64,000 bases of DNA from Corythucha ciliata (taxonomy: Eukaryota > Arthropoda > Insecta > Hemiptera > Tingidae), in the NCBI GenBank assembly GCA_038030265.1, contig CM075938.1, positions 19,569,009-19,633,008 on the forward strand, in the 5' to 3' direction. The position numbers and the translations under genes are program-made. Under the pieces are notes generated by a model. It was given only the letters and a program-made list of their open reading frames with translations, did no database searches and was not told where the DNA came from. Below, one piece after another: positions 1 to 14,144 of the stretch (positions are counted from its first letter, which is position 1; the number at the start of each line of letters is the position of its first letter).

Positions 1-1101
1 TGTTAAACAAAAATACCAAAAGAAAGCGTTTTTCGAGCATGACCACAGTATACATTGTTGAAGCCAACTAAATTTGCTACAATTTAAGCCCAGTCCGAGC
101 GTCCTACGTTTGTTATTTTCGGAGATACAGCCAATTCAAGAAATATGTAATATCGCCAAAAAGCGAGATTTTATTGATAGGGTTATTTTTCAAGACCCGT
201 AGCACTCAAAAATAAATTTATATATTAAAAAACCTTACGTAGGTCCAAGACTATTTTTCGTAACAAACTTCATTACCCCAATTATTCCATTACGTATTAA
301 GAATAATTTTGGTCTTCCCCTTCAGTTCCGGTGGCGCTATAATATGTATTGTGCGTGACGATATGACAGCCTGGTGTGGAAGGATTTTTCACGATGTTTC
401 TTCTTTTATTTCCTTGTAATGTAAGTTATTCAAAAAATGTGTTATCAGTTTTATTGTTTTATTGTGTAAATGTTGGATTTAATAACGTATTTCCAGTTAC
501 CTGAAGAGGGCGGCATACCACGCCGTTGAAACGTTGTATTAATAATATAGTTTACATTTGCCCATAATTGGTCGTTATTTTTTTTCAAGCTTTAAACTAG
601 CTTTGAACAGTTGTCAAAAACTGACATTTTTAAAAACATCCTGATATTTTCCCAGTTTACTCTATCATTAGACGAAATGTCTTTACTCACACAAAAAAAA
701 GAGTGCTCTTTTCAGTGGTGTCGTTGGATTTAACCTAGGACGCTTACTTCCCATGTTACAGATGTTTTTGTTGCGAAAACCCGTGATGTGCTAAAAAAAA
801 ACTAATTGATTATCTGAACTAGGAATGGAAATCTGACCTTAGGTCATAGGAAATTTTTTGTTGCATTTTTGGTGTACAATCACCCCTCTAATTTTGTTCA
901 CTCAAGTAACAATCACCGTGTATTTGAGTGCTACGGGTCTTGAAAAATTACCCTACCAATAAAATCTCGCTTTTTGGCGAGATTAGGTATTTTGTTGATT
1001 GACATGGTTGGCATGGCCTAAATTGTAGCAAATTTAGTTGTCTTTAACAATGTATAATGTGGTCATGCTGGAAAAACTCTTTCTTCTGGTATTTTTGTTT
1101 A
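1..1101. mobile_element. TIR element, about 1.1 kb, cut by the window edge
   Basis: Bases 1-215 recur as a reverse complement at about 915-1101, covering a GCGAGATTTTATTG-type segment, a CTACGGGTCTTG segment and the outer ACAAAAATACC end. These are long inverted terminal repeats around a 700-bp AT-rich core. No long ORF or recognisable transposase is present, so it is probably non-autonomous. Part of the core (about 600-795) recurs inverted at about 60040-60330. The left end may lie outside the window, so no target duplication can be judged. Confidence 0.6.
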
Positions 1102-3008
1102 AAACCCCAGAAAAAGTGATGAAATTTCTTAGTTTTTCGAGTGCCATGAGTTAAGCACAAGGTTTTGAGGGTTGCAAACTTGAGTAATAACTGCTCTCAT
1201 TGGTCCTAACAACACGCAACAAAAAATCAATTACATGCATGTTTGCGATTTACCCCGATTTTTGTGTCTATATTGATTGGTCTAATTCGTTCATTTCCGG
1301 ATTTAATCTAATTTATTTTCTGATTTAAAATTAAAGTAGGGTTCATCTGCCTGAGCTAAGCCGCTCGCCACGACTCCCCCCACCCAATATCATCGCTAGG
1401 GTGCTTGTGTAATAATGATGAATATAACGATTAACAAGGACATTTCTTTATAGGCCTAAATCACCACTTGTTCTTTGTCACCACCTACTGTGTCTTCGGC
1501 ACAGTTGAGTCCTTTATCATTGCAAAATGTTCACTTTCAGAGGCCCTTTTTAGCCAAGAATGGATGGCGAACATTCCTCGTGTTTTTCTCGCAGTTATTC
1601 GTGAAGAAGGCCTATTGGAGTAATGAGCACCAAAACGGATTTTTCAGTCATCATTGTGGACTAATCGAAAAAATATCCGAGATGGAAAGTGATGTCAAGA
1701 TACCATATTGTTGCTGACACCATGCGCCAACTTTTCTGAAAAAAGGTCATCTTGGAAACCACTTGTTGCTGAGAAAATCGACTTCAAAACCTAGTCAGCA
1801 TGGGTAACATTAAAAGCAATTTCAACTTTGATGCTGATTTTCTCATTAGGAGTAGGAGAAATTCAAGCAAATAACACTGAACGACGTAGAAAAAAGGCTG
1901 GCCTTTCCAACGGTGCCATCTGATTTGACGTGACTAATCTGGTACGGACGATTTTCTTCAAGAAAACAAGGTCATTTTGAAAACTACTAAATCCGTGAAT
2001 TGCTCGGAAACTATTAGGAATCGGACTAGGGTCAATATGACTTTTTTTGACGCATTTATGACGTGGAACCATCAGCCTAAATATTGACATCCATTTCAGA
2101 AACACCCTATATAATTATGTTATGGTAGGAATGGCGATTCGCGCCAACAAATCTGCACCAAAAAAAGTGGCCAAACATGGCGTTCGCATACCGAACAAGG
2201 GCCGTTTCCACCTTACCAACCGATCGCCCCCCCCCCCACCTTACAGCATTGATTACACGCACCCTAAGGACTGGACAAACTGACCGCTCTCAATCTGTAT
2301 AATTGCTTGACGGGATAAAAGACGGGCCTATGCGCCTTGAAAATGGCTAAACTGCGGACGATTCATGTCCTAAAATTAGCCGAATTGATCATTTGTACGT
2401 TGCAGATGGCGTAACTAATGACTTATGCCATTAAAATGCCTAATTTGACTTCCTGCACAGCGAAAAAATTGCCAAACTGGCTATTCTCTCCCTAAAAACT
2501 TGCGCACGTTTCCAGAGGGACCGCACGAATTTTCCCGGGGGTGGTAGCCCCTCATTTGACAGCCCTGAAGTACGAATGTGTCGAATTTTTCGCGGGCGCA
2601 ATGAACACCTCATTTGGCATGGCTGGGTGGTACGCGTGACAGTGGGGGAGGGTATTTTAATGCGTGGGTCCTCGCCTGTATCTCAGGGACACTTGAATCC
2701 CTTGAATATATTGAATGTAGGTAGATACATATATTAATATAATTTTGTAATTTTGAAAACCCATCCCGAGCAAAAGTCCTGGGCGCGCCATTAGATTCCT
2801 CGGTTGTAAAAAATCCAGGATCGTCTATTTTAATTGGTTTAAGGGTCAATTTTGGTGTCACCATGCACACTTAAAGATACGAAAAAGGCATAATTATGGG
2901 CATTTCCATAGCTGTCGCGGCCCCTGCAATGTTCGCCTCGGAGGCGGACCTACATCTGTACCTGGAGCTGAAATGAGACCCTATGAGATCCCTTGGTCTC
3001 TTTCTGAA
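1102..3008. other. Intergenic, nothing recognised
   Basis: I see AT-rich non-coding sequence with homopolymers, including a C run near 2230. Short ORFs at 1475-1717 and 1863-2105 have no recognisable domain and no flanking splice structure. Confidence 0.5.
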
Positions 3009-3690
3009 CAATGATGGGATATAACTCATGTAGCGTTTTTCTTAATTTTAGCGGCAAATTTACGTTTTTCCCAGATTTAGCAGTGAATTAATAATTTCCC
3101 CCGCTTTAAGGCCAGGTCACACCTATCATGCACGCTTCCGATCCGACACCGATCATGCATTTTTTGATAGGTGTGGGGACTGTAATAGGCGTTAATACCG
3201 AATAATTCACGGTTATTACGCTTCTCAGCCCTCTCAAATTGCCTTTCCAACCCAAATATAGTCTAACGGTTACGAGGGTTTCCACAGTCTCCGATCCGAC
3301 ATGCATGGTCGGTGTCGGATCGGAAGCGTGCATTGATAGGTGTGACCTGGGGCCTTATTCACTAACTTTTTTCAACATTGCTTTTTTCAAAAATCATATG
3401 TTTCCGTTGAGTTTTCTTAATTTCATGAATGAGATTTTAATGTTTCTACCAAAGCAATGTTTCAATCTCATTAGAGAATAAGTCCCCTGGCCTTTATTTG
3501 TATGAATTGTTTTTGTTTAATTTTTTAATTTTAGGCAATTTTTTTTTCAATAGCCATGAATAAACATTTTTCTCAATTTTGGCCGCGAACTTGAGTTCTT
3601 TTCGATTTCAGCATCAAATTAGCAATTTGTTTCACTTTTAGCCATGAATTCGCGGGTTTTCTCAGTTTTAGCCGCAGGAGCCGCTCGCTC
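3009..3690. repeat. Degenerate R2 repeat array, split by a MITE
   Basis: Diverged units of about 27-30 bp follow the pattern 'gcgaattagc-gtttttctcaattttagc'. The same family forms long arrays at 34780-35720 and, reversed, at 41400-41620. A MITE (3109-3354) interrupts the array. No coding potential is seen. Confidence 0.5.
3109..3354. mobile_element. PIF/Harbinger-like MITE, copy 1
   Basis: The 246-bp element starts AGGCCAGGTCACACCTATCA and ends with the near-perfect reverse complement. It is flanked by TTA on both sides (3106-3108 and 3355-3357). A second copy with the same termini and core lies at 9266-9509. A 3-bp TWA duplication with no ORF is typical of MITEs mobilised by PIF/Harbinger transposases. 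That family assignment is inference. Confidence 0.75.
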
Positions 3691-4364
3691 CTTAGTCCTT
3701 AGACATCAGCGCTTTTTGTATATTTTAGTGGTGGAGACGTGGAGAGGCCTTCATACACCGCAAATCTGAGATTTTGTATCTATTTGGTCTTGAACTTGCA
3801 TCGACAAAACACGAATCAGAGCATTTTCTCATTTTTAGAAATGAATGAAGGCTTTTTCGCAATATTAGTAATGAATATTAGTGTTTTGAGTAGACTTTTA
3901 GTTTCCAACCGGCAGCTGCCGAAGCGACATTTCCTTCTCTCAATGGAGCCTTTGAATGAATCCGAAGATTAATCATAAATTACTTAACAGAATTTCTCCC
4001 TCTCAATCAATAGACCGTTATAGCAGAACAAGTTAATTGACTCTACGTTACCATAATTTAACTGTAGGTAACGAGAGAGCAGAAATGACTCCCCAAGCCC
4101 CAACGCTTTATCACTGTTATCTTCTCACATTTTCAACCACACAGGTCATCTCAATATTCTTATTTTTGGGCAATCTTGAGGCCTTTTACCTATTTTCTTT
4201 CCACAAAATAACTACAGTTAACTGTTCAATTCTCAATAGTTAATTATCCATCTTGGGTAAGCCCAGCAAATTTAATTAACAACGTCAAAATTATTGATAC
4301 TTAAAACTATGCCGTGACCCAGGAAAACCAGGATTTTGTTCGGTCAATAACAAAAAACAATAAA
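3691..4364. other. Intergenic, nothing recognised
   Basis: AT-rich sequence upstream of ROMO1. The ORFs at 3739-3972 and 4037-4243 lack recognisable features. If the ERGIC3 model is right, this is also ERGIC3 intron, but I find none of its missing C-terminal exons here. Confidence 0.4.
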
Positions 4365-4667
4365 ATGCCGGTGATTCAGCCTGGTTACGCCCATGGCCCG
4401 AGTTGTTGGGATAAAATCAAAATGGGTTTCTCGGTTGGCTTTTGTGTCGGCCTCGCTTCCGGCGCATTATTCGGAGGATTTTCAGCGTTCAGGCAAGTGA
4501 CCCCCCTCCCCACTACTAACGTGCTTTTCTAAACGTTTTGTGTCTCTAAAAAAAAAAGGTATGGACTGCGAGGACGAGAACTGGTCAACACTTTGGGCAA
4601 AACAATGGTTCAAGGCGGTGGAACGTTTGGCACGTTTATGGCAATCGGCGCTGGTATTCGGTGCTGA
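4365..4667 (+). CDS. ROMO1: ROMO1, reactive oxygen species modulator 1
   Basis: Two exons, 4365-4492 and 4559-4667, encode 78 residues; the human protein has 79. ROMO1 is a small inner-mitochondrial-membrane protein linked to ROS production and import. Family features visible are [10 protein letters not shown] near residue 13, a glycine-rich membrane segment ([15 protein letters not shown]) and the conserved C-terminus [16 protein letters not shown] followed by a stop. The 66-bp intron begins with GC, not GT: the donor is AG|GCAAGT and the acceptor is AAAAG. Only this GC-AG junction restores the family sequence [10 protein letters not shown]. The start ATG is where family members begin. It probably sits inside an intron of ERGIC3, which runs on the other strand. 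Confidence 0.93.
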
Positions 4668-4805
4668 GAAAAAAAAGGGACGTTGACTGTGTTTGTTGGT
4701 AAGGGGGGAGGGGTCAAAACGCTTAGTATGATGTTTAGATCCAGGCATTGATTCGTATTGTTTGCATTTTCCTCATTAAAAAATTTTTTCAAGTACAAAA
4801 CTCAC

Positions 4806-6084
4806 CCTCGTCAGCGACTGAACTAACCCCATCCAGTGGGTTGATGTTGAAATTTCCGACGATTTTAGTTTTACCAAACGATAGATGACGTATATGATGG
4901 GACGTATTGAACTGGCTTGACGTGAACGGTTGTACGTCGTGCACTAAAAAAGTATGATTCGGGCTAGAGCATTGCACTAAAAGACAGTACATTGTTTAAA
5001 TACCGTGGACGTGATTTATTGTGTAACTTTGTCCGGGAGCCACATGAAAACTTCCTGACACCTGGAAAAGTCAAGAAATAGTTAACTCTGATGACTCAGT
5101 TCTTCCACATGAACTCATTACCCTGTTGACCTCCATGTAGCCGTAAATTTGGCAGCCCTCTTTAAACGCCTTTTCCATTTGTTTGGCCGTTGCTGAAGAT
5201 TTGCATTGTTCAATTTTCAGTTCGGACAGATGCCACCGTCTTTTCCGGTAGGCCTCTTTGACTTCTTCACATGTGTTACAGCACCTAAAACAGGGAAATG
5301 GAGGTAAACAGAAAGTCTTTGGGTCGTTTTGCCACTCATTAGTTACGTGATGTTGAATTTTTCCGGGTTATTGATATCTTCAGCTCCGTAACAACTTCCA
5401 CATTTTGTTGTTGCTGGAGTGGTAGTAGTTTCATTCTATGATTTTAACAAACTTTAGCCTCGAGCAGTACTTAAATTGTATCTAGGAAAATTACCTGTTT
5501 CATAACTTTGGTACCGATTTCTGGCGGAAAATATCATAAATACGTTAAAAAGACTGTCAAACCTCACAGAATCACAAAATTACCCTCTTTTTTAGGCTCT
5601 TCAATGGGACTTCCATTCTCGTCAAGCCGTCTTTTGAACACGTTGTGGTCTATATGCAGATGTTGCTCTCCGGAACTATCCATTGCATCCAGAGCAACAT
5701 CTAGAAGCAAACCACGTTGTATTTATTGACAAATCAAACTCTGCGTTCGTGTAATGGATTACATACAGTCGCAGGATATCCTCGGGATGACTAAATCCAA
5801 ATTAATCCACAGCTTTGGACTCCTTGAGGTGTCCACAAAAATCGACTCGACGGTCTCCTTGACTGTGAAATACTCGTAGCATCTTATAGACGTCAAAACG
5901 AGGATGGTGACCCAGCATAGTATTGAAACTACGGATTGAAAGTAACATACCTATTAAATTAAAACTCCAAAATTGCGTACACCAATGACTTACCGGTTCC
6001 TCCTATGAATGTCCTCTCGTGGTAGTCTTCGATCGGCTTGTAGTACGCGTCGAACTCTTTCAATTTTTCAAACTGTAATTTCAT
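4806..6084 (-). CDS. ERGIC3: ERGIC3 (Erv46-like cargo receptor), N-terminal exons only
   Basis: Seven exons on the minus strand: 5994-6084, 5767-5928, 5584-5700, 5347-5413, about 5123-5284, 5004-5061 and 4806-4943. ERGIC3/Erv46 cycles between ER and Golgi and retrieves cargo. Visible features are the N-terminal KLKEFDAYYKPIEDYHERTF, a first membrane helix (VSILCWVTILVLTSI), LDAMDSSGEQH, the cysteine cluster CGSCYGAED plus CCNTCEEVKEAY, EGCQIYGYMEVN, FHVAPGQSY and HIRHLSFG. Exon 7 ends on a good donor (G|GTGAG). The C-terminal lumenal part and second membrane helix are not found down to base 1, so they are either beyond the left edge or lost. By my count one base is in doubt near 5160, where the frame should be checked against the raw sequence. 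Confidence 0.85.
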
Positions 6085-7229
6085 ATTTGCAATTTTCAGG
6101 TGTCGAGCAACTAAAATGACTTAAAAAACGAGGGGCTTTGGGGCAATTTTAAAAAACCTGAAGTAAAAAAACGGCTAAAATTCTAGTGACACCTATGCCA
6201 GATATCCTATCACTCCTCCACCTCAACCTCAACCCAACTGTGACATGACATTGACAAGCAATAAATATAACCTTCTCTTTAGGAAGCCGTCATAGGTGAT
6301 GGAATGATGGTGGTTCACAGTTAAATATTTTATTTTTAATTAATCGCTTTTCATTAAAATTTATCATAATTGTGTGGTGCCGTTAACAAATTTACCATAG
6401 GCCTCGCGTTAAGGGTACTCTAAACGTGAGTAAAAATAATGATTTGTATGTTGAATCGTACTCGGGAGTTACATTTGGTATTTTACTTTATGTGATTAAT
6501 GTTTTATTCACGGTGTTTCGGGTGTTTATCACCTTGAAATGAAAAAAGTGAACCATGGAGGTATAAACTGTTGGCGCTGGTCGGTGTATGGGTCGTGCTC
6601 TGACGTGTTCGCCTCCGAGTTGGTACATGTATGCCTGGGGTGTGGGGGTCTGTACTTGGGGGTTGATGAGAAGATGTGAGGGGTGGATCTGGATGGAAGT
6701 AGGGCCCTCGAGGTATAGGGCAAGGGTTTTGCGGGCAAATCCTTTAAGCAGGCTTGCTGCACTGAGGAATCACCCTATACATTGTGAGCCAGTGGGTAAC
6801 CGTTAACGTACTGCAGGGGCTGCCCTGTCTTTGACCCCCAAAACTAGGCCACTATGATAGCACGAAGGCTAGTCTGAAAGAGCCTGGAAACCCAGTCTGT
6901 CCATCCTGCCACATTTGCTACGTATCGTCGGGGCGTGCCCGGCACCAGGAGCCAGTCGGTCCTATAGCGAGTGATGTCATCTTGAAAAACGTCACGTGAT
7001 CCCTATCTGTTGGCTAAGGAAGATCAAAGTGACTGCAGGGTCGCTCCGAAGATCACCGTATGGTCGGTACCACCCAACCGTAGCTCAGGGAACCGTAAAA
7101 CCCTCAGAAACAAACATGTCCCTCCTTTCAAGGGCGAAACTTTGAGGTTTTCCTTTGGAAAGGCACTGACCCCCTCTAATAACACTCCCATTTCCGTTGT
7201 GCGTGAGACATAAGTTTCGCCTGAGACAT
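6085..7229. other. Intergenic, nothing recognised
   Basis: Upstream of ERGIC3, so its promoter should lie near 6085-6300. The stretch from 6540 to 7200 is richer in GC than its surroundings and carries ORFs (6529-6762, 6588-6806, 7010-7213), but none has a recognisable motif or convincing splice sites. Confidence 0.4.
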
Positions 7230-7800
7230 CATGAATTATTGATACCCACAGAAAAAAATTTCGCTGCTATTTCACTCTCAAAAAGCCAATTCATCAGGAT
7301 TGACTCCCTAAAATTAAATTTCGTGGGGTTGACTCATAGTCAAAAAGGCATTTACACAGGTTTGTGCCATTCAAAGCCAATATCACGGGACTATCTGCTC
7401 AAAAATAACAAACTGTGTCGCAAGTTAAGCCCACTCTAAAAGCCAACTTGGGGAGTCCGGCTACTTCAAGAATGATACTTCGCAGGATAGGCTCAATATT
7501 AACCAATATCGTGACACTAACTCACCAAAAAGCTTGATTCCGCTTGGCCCCACTCGAAAAGCCAATTTCGCGTGCCCGGCTCCTTTCACATACAAAATTT
7601 TGCAAGGTCGGCCCTCACCCTACAAATTATTGTGGAGGTTGGTTCCCTCCACCAACAACATTTCGAGAGGTTGGCTAATTAAAAACCAATTTGGAGGGGC
7701 TGGCTCATCTAAAAATACAATTTTGTGGCTTTGGACTGCTCTTAAATCCAACTTGGGGAGCCCGGCTATTTCAAAAATGAAGTTTCGTGGGGGTTGAATC
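7230..7800. repeat. Degenerate R1 repeat array
   Basis: About 18-20 diverged units of roughly 27-30 bp follow the pattern 'aaatttcg-gggttggctc-actcaaaaagccaa'. Frame-open stretches (7197-7439, 7534-7797) are by-products of the repeat. The same family recurs at 8290-8480, 21290-21770, 25680-26340, 30880-31090, 61950-62320, 62670-62780 and 63420-63975. Confidence 0.6.
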
Positions 7801-8289
7801 AATATTAACCTTCTTCAGCGATTTGCTAGAAAATTTGACCAGAGGTCCCTGAAAGTATGCTGAGTACATTGATATGGGTCTCTAAAGTGGCTGGTCCTTA
7901 CATAAGAGAGCCAAAAAAGCGAGAATGGCTGAATCCGACCGTTTCCGTGTGGCACACGTCTACGAGTCGATTTGGCTGATAATTTTACTAGGTGACTATT
8001 TACGTATGCTGAATCCGGCGAAACGGGTCGCTAATGTGGTCGGTATATACAAAAAGAAGTAAAAATGCGAGAATGAATCTTCATCCAGAATATTTTCGTG
8101 TTCTTCTCTTTCTTCGTCTCTTCTCTCAAGCTCCAGTCGAATGGCTTCTGAAGTACTAAACCTCGGACTAGCGGTCATTACTATATGAAACCATAAAAAA
8201 GAGCGAGATAAACATGCATGGGCGCGTAAAATTACGGAATACATCACTATAAAGTGATCAAGAAATTCGATAAAAAATGTTACGGATTT
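7801..8289. other. Intergenic, nothing recognised
   Basis: The minus-strand ORF at 7996-8307 has no recognisable family features and extends into the neighbouring R1 array. I see no RNA gene or mobile element. Confidence 0.4.
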
Positions 8290-8480
8290 GGTAAGGTGGG
8301 GTCTCACGAGTATCGTGACACTGGCTCACCAAAAAGCGTGGGGCTGGCTCTTTTCAATTACAAAATTTAACAAGATTGGTCCTGAAATTACCAATTTCGT
8401 GGGATTGGGTCCCGGAAATAAAAAATTTCGGGGGATGGGCTCAAATGGGACCAAAATGCAGGTTTTGGATTTTTACACCC
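8290..8480. repeat. R1 degenerate repeat, short array
   Basis: Several units of the R1 pattern (for example 'aaatttcgggggatgggctc') occur in a row, in the same orientation as the array at 7230-7800. Confidence 0.5.
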
Positions 8481-9029
8481 GGGTGTTATGGGACCTGAAA
8501 ATGTAATCGGATTTATCAGGCGAGCCATTGAAGTGTTTCTCCCTGTGACACAGGCGGTTTTCAGGGGCCTCACGCACCCCCCTCCACCATTGTGTTTGCT
8601 CCCAAATGCCTAACCACACCACCCTTCCCCACCATAAGATGGAAGTAAAATTGTTCCTTTGTGTTAATCTTGAGGAATTAATTAGTAAGTTGAGGGCCAA
8701 CAAACCATAAAACGTCCGAGGTCGAACGAGTCACCACGAGTCGAACTACCCAGGGGTGGTGAAATGGGCCACTTTGGATGGGATGGCTGAAGGGGCGGGG
8801 TCAGATCTTCTACGCGCTTATCCCAATTCTCCACTAAGTACCGCATCACTGGAAATTTGCACGGACATTTTCTTATTGGATTTTGTCCGTCCCCTTTCCG
8901 CGACTGGAGCATGAACCGTTTTTCAAAAGAATTTTCTTCCCCCCCCCCCAGTATGAAACACCATCCTCACGAGCAGAAATTTAAAATGATGAAATCTTAA
9001 CGCAAATTAAATCAAACTCAACATCAACT

Positions 9030-9190
9030 ACGTATTTCCTGTGCAGTGAAGTCGGGGAAGCTCGACCAGCCGTTCAACGAAATCGTGCTGGGCTTTAGTA
9101 TCACGGTGCACTGTCAGGCGTTGCAGGGGGGAGGTTAGACGGCGAAAATACGCTTCGTCAATTTGCAAATCGTCAAATTTGCTCTAGCAG
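9030..9190 (-). CDS. Possible orphan exon, unknown protein
   Basis: On the minus strand an uninterrupted frame of about 50 codons begins after a CTAG acceptor-like site near 9188 and ends in TAG near 9034. It contains motifs such as QIDEAYFRRL and AQHDFVERLVELPRL, which look protein-like: charged, low in repeats and unlike the surrounding DNA. No partner exon was identified. The rest of 8481-9265 shows only C- and G-run sequence and two featureless ORFs. It could be a terminal exon of an unrecognised gene, a gene relic or chance. Confidence 0.25.
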
Positions 9191-9265
9191 CGGGCGGTCA
9201 TTATAGCATATATAGCTATTGCAGGCCAAAACGTTCATTTCCGGTCACATTGGGGTTCAGGATTA

Positions 9266-9509
9266 AGGCCAGGTCACACCTATCATGCACGCTTCCGATC
9301 CGTCACCGATCATGCATTTTTTGATAGGTGTGGGGACCGTAATAGGCGTTAATACCGAATAATTCACGACTATTACGCTTCTCAGCCCTCTCAAATTGCC
9401 TTTCCAACCCAAATATAGTCTAACCGTTACGAGGGTTTCCACAGTCTCCGATCCGACATGCATGATCGGTGTCGGATCGGAAGCGTGCATGATAGGTGTG
9501 ACCTGGCCT
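9266..9509. mobile_element. PIF/Harbinger-like MITE, copy 2
   Basis: The 244-bp element has near-identical termini and core to the copy at 3109-3354. It is flanked by TTA (9263-9265 and 9510-9512). The terminal inverted repeat begins AGGCCAGGTCACACC. It lies just downstream of the glycerol kinase 3' end. Confidence 0.8.
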
Positions 9510-9807
9510 TTAGCCGTGTATTTTTTCATCATTTAAGTATAGTCTGAGGGACTCGTGCCCCGTGTCCGGGGGTTTCTCGACGTGTGGAATCCAAAAATTG
9601 ATTGGACCTCTGACGAGTTGCGGAAGGGACGGGGTTCTCCTGTAATTCTGGCGTTTTGGGCCGGTTTGGCAAGTTTTCAGGGGCCCCCACGAATTCCCTT
9701 TTTCAACCCAAAGGAAGAGGAGACAAGTTCCAATTGTCAAAAATTAATGTTTGAAGAGACTAAAATTTATTTACAAATACCACCGACTTCACGTCGGCCG
9801 CTTAACA

Positions 9808-12250
<2,443 letters not shown>

Positions 12251-14003
12251 TTTCGTGTTATACGGAGCGCACAGACACACACACAAAAAACGGTCAAATT
12301 TCACAACGCGTGCACATGTTCTGAACAAATGCTCGATCGCGAGTAAAATGAACACTCGCAAGACTCGAAGACGACTGGTTTCGCTCCCCTCTCTGCTCAA
12401 ACATTATCTTCTTATTTTTTTTCTCACGATTTGTCCATCTGTAGAGACGTTAAAGCGTACTAATTAGTTTCGATTGAATTTTGTCTCTTTCTGGTCGAAA
12501 TTCTTGAAATGATTCCTCCCCCCTTGCCAGTGTTCTATGGCGAGGGGGGAGGTGATTGGGTCATTGACAAGGCTTCACACCCCGTCGAACAAATATTTGT
12601 TTATTCAGGAATTCTCTCGCCCCCTCCCCCGTATCCTTTGTTCTACGTTGTGTCCGTTTCTAGTTTTTCATAGACTTTTAGCTTTCGGAATAATTCGTTT
12701 TGCTAAGATATTACACTATCGACGCATCCTTTATTTCTTATTTTTAGATGTCATCCTGGCAGTTGGCTCATTACCATATTTATAAAACGTTCAGTGGGTC
12801 AACCGAATTCGTCTTGTTCTTTCCGTCTTTTGTTTTTTCATATTAAAATCCTTCCATTCGTTAAAAACTGCTCATCAATTTTTTATGACATTTTGCTTAG
12901 ATTGCTTTTAATTAGTTCTGTAATTTACGCTAGACAACTTTTATTTTGTGAAATGTACAATTTAAAAAAAAAAATTAATCCAGAAAACGCTTGTATACGT
13001 TAGTGAGATATCTTGGCTTTAAAGAAAGCTTGTTTTTTACAAATAAGGTGCCACACCGGGAAAGAGGCTAAACGCGTCGTTAATTTTGTCCGTATACCTT
13101 TGACATTTTAAATTTTTGTCTTGTTGGGGTTTTAATGCCTTCTCTCCACCCTACCCACACAATCGAAGGGAATGTTCACTTCCTTGAGTCAAATAGTCGA
13201 TTTTGGGGGTTGTACGTTTTATTCATTTACTTGCCAAAAATGTACAATTATTACAAGCAAAGCCGAGCAATCCAACTCCCCCCACCTTACTGAAATACTG
13301 CGTCAAGCCATTTGATTGGTTTATTGGTTATGACTTATGAGGAAGTTGAGATCACAGTCAGGCAGGTGGACCGGGATTGGAACCGTCAGGGGGGGGGGCA
13401 ATGACCCAAATTGGGGCAATTATCTGTTAAAACGTACAACTTCCGCGACACTTCTCTCTGGACATAAGTGTAAAGTGGCAGGCATAAAAATAATTGCTTT
13501 GACTAAAATAGTCAACGAATGATTCTTGAAGGAATGAGCGAAAGCCGAAAGTTTGACTCCCCTGGACTAGTTAGGAGGTAAATACACAAAAAGTCCCTAT
13601 CCCTAGAAAGTGAGCCCCTGGGGGGGGGGGGGGGCTGGCGAAGAAGGTCCCATTTTTCAGGTGTTTACTACTAATCGTGAGATTTTGAATGAAGTAAAAA
13701 CGTAGGGTACGGAGCAGATGATTGGTGAAATTTCAAAAAGACGTGTGGCATCACCTTTTTTCTTTTTAATTTTTATTATTGTTCACGACGCAAAACTTAG
13801 TAATTATTTTTAGTCAGTCGGTATTTTTCCCTGAGTAAAATACTTTTCGAGAACAATAAATCGTTCCTCTTAACGAATTCTTTATGAAGGAATTAGATCT
13901 TCCTCAGAAGTGAACGTTTTTCTTTCAAAATCTCCCTAATATAACGAAAACGGTGCGTCTTAGGCAAACATTCTAGGTCCGTTCCATTGTTTCGCGAGTG
14001 TTA
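12251..14003. other. Intergenic upstream of glycerol kinase
   Basis: AT-rich sequence with T runs and a G run of about 14 at 13620-13634. No exon, RNA gene or element is recognisable. ORFs at 12537-12785 and 13337-13522 lack supporting features. Confidence 0.45.
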
Positions 14004-14144
14004 GGCCCCTTTTACACGAGTAAGTTTTTTGTTCAAAAATACGTTCAATCTGATCACAAACAGACCGTTTCATGCAGGGAACATCTGTTAATTTTTCTTA
14101 AAATGGCTACTTTGATCAAAAAACTTAATCGTGTAAAAGGGGCT
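14004..14144. mobile_element. Short Harbinger-like MITE
   Basis: The 141-bp element has termini GGCCCCTTTTACACGAGTAA and the matching reverse complement (AGCCCCTTTTACACGATTAA). It is flanked by TTA at 14001-14003 and 14145-14147. The inverted repeats are about 30 bp and there is no coding capacity. Confidence 0.7.
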
